Shown: piece after piece, positions 58,148 to 64,000 of the stretch
Numbering within the stretch: position 1 is the stretch's first letter
Layout of the letters: each line of letters begins with the position of its first letter
Source: an uncultured Bacteroides sp.
GTDB taxonomy: Bacteria; Bacteroidota; Bacteroidia; Bacteroidales; Bacteroidaceae
Assembly: GCA_902492205.1 (NCBI GenBank)
Contig: CABUKU010000003.1
Span: forward strand, 1-64,000
Direction: 5' to 3'
DNA: 64,000 nucleotides
The notes under the pieces: model-generated
Database searches by the model: none
Told to the model about the DNA's origin: nothing
Seen by the model: the letters and a program-made list of their open reading frames with translations, nothing else
Made by a program: the position numbers and the translations under genes

Positions 58148-59317
58148 TTATTCGCTTTGAAGGGTAATGACGGTTATTTCGGGCCATGCTCCGAAACGGA
58201 AAGGCATCCCCACGAAACCGAGTCCTACGTTTACATACAGATATTTCCCGTCTTGCTCATACATCCCTTTCCATTGTGGATAAACCCACGAAGAAGGAGA
58301 GTGCTGACCGAAAGCAAGCTGCATGGCATGTGTGTGTCCTGCCAGCATTAACTGAATATCGGTTGAGAGCACTTCCCGTTTCCAGTGAGTAGGGTTGTGA
58401 CTCAACAGCAGTTTGAATGCAGTGTTTTCTGTTCCTTTCATGGCTCCTTTAAGATCGCCATGTTGGGAGAAAGGAGGCTCTCCCTCATTTTCCACTCCGA
58501 TAAGTGCAATGCTGTCATTACCATGACGGATGAAGACATGCTCATTGTTCAGAAGTTTCCATCCCATTCGTGCTTCCCTTTCTTTTAGTTCAATCAGGTT
58601 ATTGGCTTGATCTTGTTTGCTGTTCCATTGGTAGTAAGGCCCGTAATCATGGTTGCCCAGTATGGAATATATTCCGTCTTTTGCTTTAATGCGGCTCAGT
58701 GTGTTTTCAAATCCATTCAGTTCCACGGCACGGTGGTTTATTAAGTCTCCAGTAAATACTACGAGATCGGCATCTTGTTTATTAATTATGTCTATCGCTT
58801 TTTCCATTGCTTTCTCGTTTCCTACCCAACTCCCTATGTGTATGTCCGATAGTTGTATGATTTTGTATCCATTGAAAGATTTGGGAATCTCAGGGGAACG
58901 GAATACTACTTCTTTTACGTCAAATTTGGTTTTGCCCCAGATAGCTCCGAAGAGTACAATCCCGGCACATGCAATTCCCAAAGCTATTCCCAGATAACTG
59001 AATGGCATGCCGTTCCATTTGAGCAGGAATTTCAGAGGAAGATCCAGCAAAGAACAGGCAAAGAAAAGAAGCTTCGGAAAAGCAAACAGCATATAAGTTA
59101 CGGTAAACCAGCCTATCCATCTGCTTTTTTCATCTGCCAGATGGTTACCGGCAAAGAAAGCGATGTATATAAGACCTATGAATAGAAGCAACGAAGGCAC
59201 AAAATAAAGGCAACGCCAGAGAGGGCTTAGTGTTAACCGGGTTATGAACATTTTATAAATGTAAATGTCCGGGATGATAAGTATCAGCAATAAAAATAGA
59301 AAAATTTTCTGCATCAT
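58148..59317 (-). CDS. Membrane-anchored metallophosphoesterase
   Basis: This is a 389-residue protein with about four N-terminal membrane helices (to about residue 125). The metallophosphoesterase domain carries the full metal-binding set: IIQLSDIHIGSW, VVFTGDLINHR, ILGNHDYGPYY, LLSHNPTHW and LAGHTHAMQ. This layout is typical of YkuE-like or LpxH-unrelated membrane phosphoesterases with the domain outside or inside the inner membrane. The substrate is unknown. A terminator for the upstream ECF operon ends 17 nt before the start. Confidence 0.9.
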   Translation of the reverse strand: MMQKIFLFLLLILIIPDIYIYKMFITRLTLSPLWRCLYFVPSLLLFIGLIYIAFFAGNHLADEKSRWIGWFTVTYMLFAFPKLLFFACSLLDLPLKFLLKWNGMPFSYLGIALGIACAGIVLFGAIWGKTKFDVKEVVFRSPEIPKSFNGYKIIQLSDIHIGSWVGNEKAMEKAIDIINKQDADLVVFTGDLINHRAVELNGFENTLSRIKAKDGIYSILGNHDYGPYYQWNSKQDQANNLIELKEREARMGWKLLNNEHVFIRHGNDSIALIGVENEGEPPFSQHGDLKGAMKGTENTAFKLLLSHNPTHWKREVLSTDIQLMLAGHTHAMQLAFGQHSPSSWVYPQWKGMYEQDGKYLYVNVGLGFVGMPFRFGAWPEITVITLQSE

Positions 59318-59333
59318 GTCTTTTGAGATTGTA

Positions 59334-59364
59334 AAAGTCTTCTCCTTTTAATGGAGAAGACTTT
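59334..59364 (-). terminator. Terminator of the ECF sigma factor operon
   Basis: AAAGTCTTCTCC (59334-59345) pairs perfectly with GGAGAAGACTTT (59353-59364). Read on the minus strand, it follows the membrane-partner gene and ends in T residues. Confidence 0.85.
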
Positions 59365-59397
59365 CTTGTTAGAGTGAGTTGTGATGTATGAGTTAAG

Positions 59398-60027
59398 TTA
59401 TAGGTTCTTTTTTAATTCGTCCAGTTCATCCAGATTCTTTTTAATGTCTTTGATTCTGTCGTAAATGAGTTTTTTGTAAATGAAATAAGCACTACCTACA
59501 ATAACTGCTATCCAAAAGACAAACAAGAGAATCTGAACAATGTTTGGTAACAAGTATAACTTTTCTATCCAATAGAATAGTCCGAGAAAAAGGATGAGCC
59601 AGATAACGAAAGCGGTAATTTCGTATTTAATCCATGAACGGAATTTGTTTATTCGTTTGATTACTGTAACCGTCGGCATGTCTTCAATGTTTGTGTTCTT
59701 TAACCAAAGATAGGTTCTTACGTCCCACCACATGCCGAAGATAAGGGTAATGACCGTGAACGTGCCTGCATAAATGGCTTTGGTCCATCCCTCGGCAGTG
59801 GTGATATATTTAGGAAGAATAAAACAGGAAATAATGCCTAATAAGGTAAGTACGATTCCACAAAGAATAGAAAGTTTCTCCAGACTCGTGATGCGGCTTA
59901 TACCGCCTTTGGTTTGGTGAGTTCGCTGCGCAACGAGCTTGTTCAGCGCTTCTTCATCAATAATCTTCTTTTCTTCGAGGTGCTTATTGAGTACATTCCA
60001 TGATTTCTTCAGTTCATCCAGTTCCAT
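59398..60027 (-). CDS. Membrane protein paired with an ECF sigma factor (candidate anti-sigma)
   Basis: This is a 209-residue protein. The N-terminal cytoplasmic part (about 1-47; MELDELKKSWNVLNKHLEEKKI) is helical. Four membrane segments follow (about 48-70, 84-102, 134-156 and 160-184), and a charged helical tail (IKDIKKNLDELDELKKNL) closes the protein. It starts 9 nt after the ECF sigma gene, the usual place of an anti-sigma factor. There is no zinc-binding ZAS motif and no recognised anti-sigma domain, so the role is inferred from position. Confidence 0.7.
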   Translation of the reverse strand: MELDELKKSWNVLNKHLEEKKIIDEEALNKLVAQRTHQTKGGISRITSLEKLSILCGIVLTLLGIISCFILPKYITTAEGWTKAIYAGTFTVITLIFGMWWDVRTYLWLKNTNIEDMPTVTVIKRINKFRSWIKYEITAFVIWLILFLGLFYWIEKLYLLPNIVQILLFVFWIAVIVGSAYFIYKKLIYDRIKDIKKNLDELDELKKNL

Positions 60028-60036
60028 AATATATAA

Positions 60037-60540
60037 TTAGTTATGAGACATCTTTTTTAGTTTATCCTTAATACGGCTCAGTTTGGTTGCCACATTGGTT
60101 ATGGTAAGCCCTGTAATTTCGGCAATCTCTTCATAGCTTTTCTCTTCGAGGTAAAGCAGAATGATTGATTTGTCGAGCTGACCGAGCTTGTTTATCAAAC
60201 GATAGAGTTCCTTCAACATTTCTTTGAAGTCGTCTTCTTCATCTGTCAGCCAATCGGCTTCCTGAGTTAAAGTTACAATTTCGGGAACGTTTTTCTCTTT
60301 TCGGATAAAGCTAATGCAGGTATTCAAAGTGATGCGGTAAATCCACGTAGAGATTTTACATTCGTATCTGAATTTGGGAAAAGCTCTCCAAATGTTGAGC
60401 ACAGCTTCTTGATAAAGGTCATTGAGAGATGCCGATTTTGTGGTGTACAAATAACAGACTTTATAGATGACACGTTCATATTCTTTTATGACTGTCATGA
60501 ATTCCTGTTCTATTGCTTGCTCCATCGTTCGTTCTGTCAT
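60037..60540 (-). CDS. ECF-type RNA polymerase sigma factor
   Basis: This is a 167-residue protein with sigma region 2 (YLYTTKSASLNDLYQEAVLNIWRAFPKFRYECKISTWIYRITLN) and region 4 (QLDKSIILLYLEEKSYEEIAEITGLTITNVATKLSRIKDKLKK). Regions 1 and 3 are absent, as in ECF factors. It should direct polymerase to a small regulon that usually includes its own operon. The adjacent four-helix membrane protein is the likely signal partner. Confidence 0.92.
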   Translation of the reverse strand: MTERTMEQAIEQEFMTVIKEYERVIYKVCYLYTTKSASLNDLYQEAVLNIWRAFPKFRYECKISTWIYRITLNTCISFIRKEKNVPEIVTLTQEADWLTDEEDDFKEMLKELYRLINKLGQLDKSIILLYLEEKSYEEIAEITGLTITNVATKLSRIKDKLKKMSHN

Positions 60541-60601
60541 TGCATTCGTATTCTATTTGTCGTTGTCGGCTAAGAATAAATCACAGAAGATACTAATTAT
60601 T

Positions 60602-61486
60602 TTATAGGTTGGCGGCAAGGAATTTGCGTATTTCTTCTACCGGCATATTCCTGCGTGCTGCATAATCAATCAGTTGGTCATTCCCGATTTTACCTACGGC
60701 GAAATAACGGGAAGCAGGGTGTGAGAACATAAGTCCGCATACAGATGCGTGGGGATACATGGCTCCGTTCTCTGTCAGACGGATGCCGATTTGTCCCATA
60801 TCCAATAAATCATCCAATAAAAAGTTGACAGATTGATCGGGTAAGGAAGGGTAACCCACAGCAGGACGGATACCCTGATACTTTTCTATAAGCAGGTCTT
60901 TCATGGATAAGTTTTCATCTTTGGCATATCCCCAGGTTACTTTGCGTACATGTTCGTGCATCTTTTCGGCGGCAGCCTCAGCAAGTCTGTCCGAGAGGGT
61001 TTGAACCAGCAAGTGTTTGTAAGCATCTTCCTTATAGTAGTCGTCTATTTCTGCATTGATACTTGTGGCAAATACTCCTATCGTGTCTGTTATACCCGAT
61101 GAAAGCGGACGGATAAAATCACTTAAACATAGGAAAGGAGAATCTTCTTTTCTTGCAGTTTGCTGGCGTAGTAACGGAAATTCTTTTCCATCTATAATCA
61201 GATTATCACCGTCGGAGTTAGCCGGTAGCAAACGATGAACGGTTTTGACCTCGAAATCCCCGTCCAGTTCGTTGAGAACCCGGTTGGCTTCTTTAAAAAG
61301 CTGCATGGCTTCCGATGCTTTTTCCCGGTCTTCTCTTGGAAAGGCAGCCAACCAACCGGCACGGCAGGCATCACAGCCATGAATCTCAGATATTTCATGG
61401 TAACGGCCTCCTAATCCCCATGCATGAAAGAAATATATCCAGTTGATATATTCTGCCAGTTCGTGTACCTTGTAGGTGATAATCAT
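60602..61486 (-). CDS. Stand-alone MetH activation domain protein
   Basis: This is a 294-residue protein that matches the C-terminal S-adenosylmethionine-binding activation domain of cobalamin-dependent methionine synthase. The SAM-contact motif RPAVGYPSLPDQ lies at residues 207-218. The segment GLMFSHPASRYFAVGKIGNDQ (251-271) and the N-terminal FKEANRVLNELDGDFEVKTVHRLLPANSDGDNLII also align with that domain. The MetH at 8481 lacks exactly this domain, so the two proteins should act together to re-methylate oxidised cob(II)alamin. The start overlaps the pyrC stop by ATGA, so it is translated from the GT2-pyrC transcript. Confidence 0.88.
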   Translation of the reverse strand: MIITYKVHELAEYINWIYFFHAWGLGGRYHEISEIHGCDACRAGWLAAFPREDREKASEAMQLFKEANRVLNELDGDFEVKTVHRLLPANSDGDNLIIDGKEFPLLRQQTARKEDSPFLCLSDFIRPLSSGITDTIGVFATSINAEIDDYYKEDAYKHLLVQTLSDRLAEAAAEKMHEHVRKVTWGYAKDENLSMKDLLIEKYQGIRPAVGYPSLPDQSVNFLLDDLLDMGQIGIRLTENGAMYPHASVCGLMFSHPASRYFAVGKIGNDQLIDYAARRNMPVEEIRKFLAANL

Positions 61487-62853
61487 AATTTACGACTTCT
61501 TTTGCTATCTCTGAATCTTAGCTCCTGTCCTCGATAGGAGTCGTCGAACTCTCCACGGTCATAAACTTGGTGTCCATTAACGAAAGTTCTTTCTACCCTT
61601 GCATCAAAGCGGTGACCTTCAAAAGGACTCCAACCGCACTTGCTGAGTATATCCGATTGCTGTATTCCTCCCCATGTGATATAATAGTTGGGATCTAACA
61701 GTACAAGGTCTGCCTGGTATCCTTTTCTTATATATCCTCTGTTGCTTATTTCATAGAGTTCGGCGGGTGCGTGGCACATTTTCTGCACTAACTGTTCAAT
61801 GGTAAATACTCCCTTTTTAACAAGTTCCATTAATGCCAATAGGGAGAACTGTATGATAGGAATACCGGAAGCAGCTTTGAAACAACCGCCTTGCTTTTCA
61901 CTAAGTAGGTGAGGTGCATGGTCGGTTCCGATGGTATCAATCAGATTTGAACGTACTGCGGCTCTCAAAAGCTTTTGGTTGATAGTACTTTTTATGGAAG
62001 GGTTACATTTGATTTTACTTCCGTAAGTGCGTACATCGGATTGATCGAAATATAGGTGGGCCGTACATGCTTCGGCAGTAATTCTTTTTTCCGCAATAGG
62101 GGCATCGTCAAATAAAGATAATTCCCGTCTGGTACTTACATGAAGTATATGTAAGCGACTGCCGGTGCTCCGGGCAAGTTGCACGGCAAGGGCAGACGAG
62201 GCATAACATGCTTGTGCGTTTCGTATGTCTGAGTGATATATAATATCGGGATCATCTCCATACTTTTCGCGGTATATCTTTGTGTTCTCAGCGATGATAC
62301 CTGCATCTTCGCAATGGGCGGCGATTAATAAATCGGTACTGTTGAAGATTTGCAGCAAACTGTTCATCTTGTTTACAAGCATGTTGCCTGTACTTGAACC
62401 CATAAACAGTTTTACTCCGCATACACGTTTACTGTCTAGTTTAGGTAACAGATATGCATTGTCATTGGTTGCTCCGAAGTAAAAAGAATAGTTAATCAAA
62501 CTCTTTTCGGCTCCGAGTTCAAATTTCTTTTCCAGATTTTCAAGCGTTACAGTATTAGGGATGGTATTGGGCATTTCCATAAAAGAAGTAACTCCACCGG
62601 CAGCGGCAGCTCTGGATTCTGTATATATATCAGCCTTATGTGTTAGTCCGGGTTCACGAAAATGTACATGTGCATCGATGATACCCGGCATAAGGTATTT
62701 AAGATTGGCATTGATTTGTTCATCGCAAGGCTTTGAGGGTTTCTCATCTTTTTGCAAAACTTCAGCAATCTTCTCACCTTCAATTACAACTGAGCCTCTA
62801 AAGACCTTTCCTTCATTTACTATTCTTGCGTTTTTAATCAGTGTACGTTTCAT
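61483..62853 (-). CDS. pyrC: Dihydroorotase
   Basis: This is a 456-residue amidohydrolase of the class I type. The start MKRTLIKNARIVNEGKVF at 62853 overlaps the stop of the GT2 gene. Metal-binding motifs are IIDAHVHFREPGLTHK near the N-terminus, a His in LHILHVST, and DHAPHL (about residue 315). It closes carbamoyl-aspartate to dihydroorotate in pyrimidine synthesis. It sits in the middle of a three-gene operon with 4-nt overlaps at both ends. Confidence 0.94.
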   Translation of the reverse strand: MKRTLIKNARIVNEGKVFRGSVVIEGEKIAEVLQKDEKPSKPCDEQINANLKYLMPGIIDAHVHFREPGLTHKADIYTESRAAAAGGVTSFMEMPNTIPNTVTLENLEKKFELGAEKSLINYSFYFGATNDNAYLLPKLDSKRVCGVKLFMGSSTGNMLVNKMNSLLQIFNSTDLLIAAHCEDAGIIAENTKIYREKYGDDPDIIYHSDIRNAQACYASSALAVQLARSTGSRLHILHVSTRRELSLFDDAPIAEKRITAEACTAHLYFDQSDVRTYGSKIKCNPSIKSTINQKLLRAAVRSNLIDTIGTDHAPHLLSEKQGGCFKAASGIPIIQFSLLALMELVKKGVFTIEQLVQKMCHAPAELYEISNRGYIRKGYQADLVLLDPNYYITWGGIQQSDILSKCGWSPFEGHRFDARVERTFVNGHQVYDRGEFDDSYRGQELRFRDSKRSRKL

Positions 62854-63593
62854 TTCTTTTGGGGATATTTGCGGAACCAACTATTTATTTTCAATTTAAT
62901 CACTCCGAAAACTGCTTCGCCAAAGATGCTTGTATTCATTTTGGAAGTTCCCAGTTCACGGTTTATAAAGATAACAGGTACTTCTATTATCTTGAATCCG
63001 CATTTATAAGCGGTGAACTTCATTTCTATCTGGAATGCATATCCTTTAAAACGAATCTTATCCAAGTCTATGGTTTCAAGAACCTCTCTGCGATAGCATT
63101 TGAAACCGGCAGTGGTATCGGCAACCGGTATTCCGGTAATGAAGCGAACGTATTTTGAAGCAAAGTAAGACATGAGCACTCGTCCCATTGGCCAGTTTAC
63201 AACATTAACTCCGCTTACATAGCGTGAACCTATTGATACGTCTCCTCCTTCTTTTGCACAAGCATTATAGAGTCTTGGTAAATCATTCGGATTATGTGAG
63301 AAGTCGGCATCCATTTCGAAAATGAAATCGTATTTATGCTCGATTGCCCATTTGAATCCGGCAATATAAGCTGTGCCTAAACCTAACTTACCTTTACGTT
63401 CGATAAGGTGCAGTCTTTCGGGAAATTCTTTTTGCAATTCTTTTACGATGGATGCAGTTCCGTCTGGTGAACCGTCATCTATTATCAGAATATGGAAAAC
63501 TTTATCTAATCCGAACACAGCCCGGATGATATTTTCTATATTTTCTTTTTCATTGTAAGTAGGAATAATTACAATGCTATCGGCCTCACGCAT
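62850..63593 (-). CDS. Polyprenol-phosphate mannosyltransferase-like GT2 enzyme
   Basis: This is a 247-residue protein starting MREADSIVIIPTYNEKENI at 63593. The GT2 motifs are ILIIDDGSPDGT, FEMDADFSHNP (DxD) and DTTAGFKCYRREVL, in dolichol-phosphate mannose synthase order. There is no C-terminal membrane part, as in the single-domain bacterial Ppm1/DPM1-type proteins. It transfers a sugar, probably mannose, to a polyprenyl phosphate for protein or envelope glycosylation. It is the first gene of the operon with pyrC and the MetH activation gene, and divergent from mfd. Confidence 0.9.
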   Translation of the reverse strand: MREADSIVIIPTYNEKENIENIIRAVFGLDKVFHILIIDDGSPDGTASIVKELQKEFPERLHLIERKGKLGLGTAYIAGFKWAIEHKYDFIFEMDADFSHNPNDLPRLYNACAKEGGDVSIGSRYVSGVNVVNWPMGRVLMSYFASKYVRFITGIPVADTTAGFKCYRREVLETIDLDKIRFKGYAFQIEMKFTAYKCGFKIIEVPVIFINRELGTSKMNTSIFGEAVFGVIKLKINSWFRKYPQKK

Positions 63594-63679
63594 ATTTAAA
63601 GAGTGTATTAAACTATGCAAAAGTAACTAATTTATTATAGTTACAAAAAGAGAATAAGCAATTCTATATATTATTTTAT

Positions 63680-63687
63680 TAATTTTG
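63680..63687 (+). promoter_or_regulatory. -7 box of mfd
   Basis: TAATTTTG at 63680-63687, 20 nt before the start codon at 63708; no -33 element was clear. Confidence 0.45.
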
Positions 63688-63707
63688 CATTCCACATTTA
63701 TCATCGT

Positions 63708-64000
63708 ATGGATATAATAGAACTGCAAGATTTATATTCCAAGCATCCTAACGTGGGTGCATTGGGAAAATTACTGGAAGATGCTTCTGCAAAAACTATT
63801 TTTTTGGAGGGACTTTGTGCGTCTTCTCCTGCTCTTTTTTACTCTTCTTTTGTGAAAGACAGCAAACATTCTTTTGTTTTTATATTGAACGATTTAGAGG
63901 AAGCCGGATATTTTTATCATGATCTAACTCAGGTCAATGGTGAAAATAATATATTATTTTTTCCATCTTCTTATCGTAGGGCTATAAAATACGGGCAGAA
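63708..64000 (+). CDS. mfd: Transcription-repair coupling factor, N-terminal fragment
   Basis: The reading frame MDIIELQDLYSKHPNVGALGKLLEDASAKTIFLEGLCASS runs to the window end, with 97 codons visible. The stretch EGLCASSPALFYSSF followed by FVFILNDLEEAGYFYHDL and NNILFFPSSYRRAI matches the UvrB-homology N-terminal module of Bacteroidales Mfd. This full-length protein would be about 1100 residues and removes stalled RNA polymerase while recruiting UvrA. The rest lies outside the window. Confidence 0.88.
   Translation, partial: MDIIELQDLYSKHPNVGALGKLLEDASAKTIFLEGLCASSPALFYSSFVKDSKHSFVFILNDLEEAGYFYHDLTQVNGENNILFFPSSYRRAIKYGQ

Overview
The window reads as chromosome from a gut-type member of the Bacteroidales (Bacteroides in the broad sense). 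The grounds are repeated -7 promoter boxes of the form TAnnTTTG, two SusC/SusD pairs in a polysaccharide utilization locus (PUL), a pair of S46 dipeptidyl peptidases, an anaerobic sulfatase maturase, a reverse rubrerythrin behind a Fur/PerR-type regulator, an NVEALA peptide gene, and a hisG-hisD-hisC-hisB operon. No rRNA, tRNA or CRISPR array was recognised.

Layout. 1-2.5 kb: GGGtGRT protein (cut by the window edge) and its NifU-like partner, then a DUF4375 protein. 2.6-4.9 kb: an HU-like DNA-binding gene divergent from a VirE-type ATPase gene that carries an in-frame stop. 5-8.4 kb: lipoprotein, Yip1-like membrane protein, smpB, NVEALA peptide and DUF4221 lipoprotein. 8.5-18 kb: metH without its activation domain, a CAT-like acetyltransferase, a nitroreductase lipoprotein, mltF-like, udk, Dabb protein, DsbD-like protein and a thioesterase. 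17.9-22.4 kb: his operon behind a His-codon leader peptide and attenuator. 22.5-23.7 kb: an IS3-family element with a short orfA. 24-29.2 kb: Crp-like regulator, acyltransferase, nadE, perR-like gene and rubrerythrin. 29.2-46.4 kb: the PUL (GH30, CE1-GH26 fusion, two SusC/SusD pairs, two surface lipoproteins, a clan-A glycosidase). 46.5-50.3 kb: YgbA-like protein, two thioredoxins, corA, a 48-residue ORF under a hairpin, and a glycosyltransferase. 50.4-56 kb: predicted DPP11 and DPP7, then the sulfatase maturase. 56.4-64 kb: DUF4369 lipoprotein, plsC-like, metallophosphoesterase, ECF sigma factor with a membrane partner, a stand-alone MetH activation domain gene, pyrC, a GT2 glycosyltransferase and the start of mfd.

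Genes that work together: the MetH core (8.5 kb) and the separate activation domain (60.6 kb) should form one split methionine synthase. The PUL genes should bind, import and cut a beta-linked plant or fungal glycan. The PerR-like repressor, with a perfect 19-bp palindrome in its promoter, should control the rubrerythrin. The two S46 peptidases have complementary predicted P1 specificities.

The most unusual content is intergenic. A 100-bp element occurs three times (3331, 23783, 56157). It has four 15-bp palindromes at an exact 22-bp period, 7-bp spacers and 9-bp inverted ends, and it sits upstream of genes each time. A second, hairpin family (TTCACC...GGTGAA type) sits at 3' ends of genes. 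The HU-like/VirE locus carries both families: the 100-bp element between its divergent genes and hairpin copies at both outer ends. This makes that locus a candidate for the source or user of the repeats.
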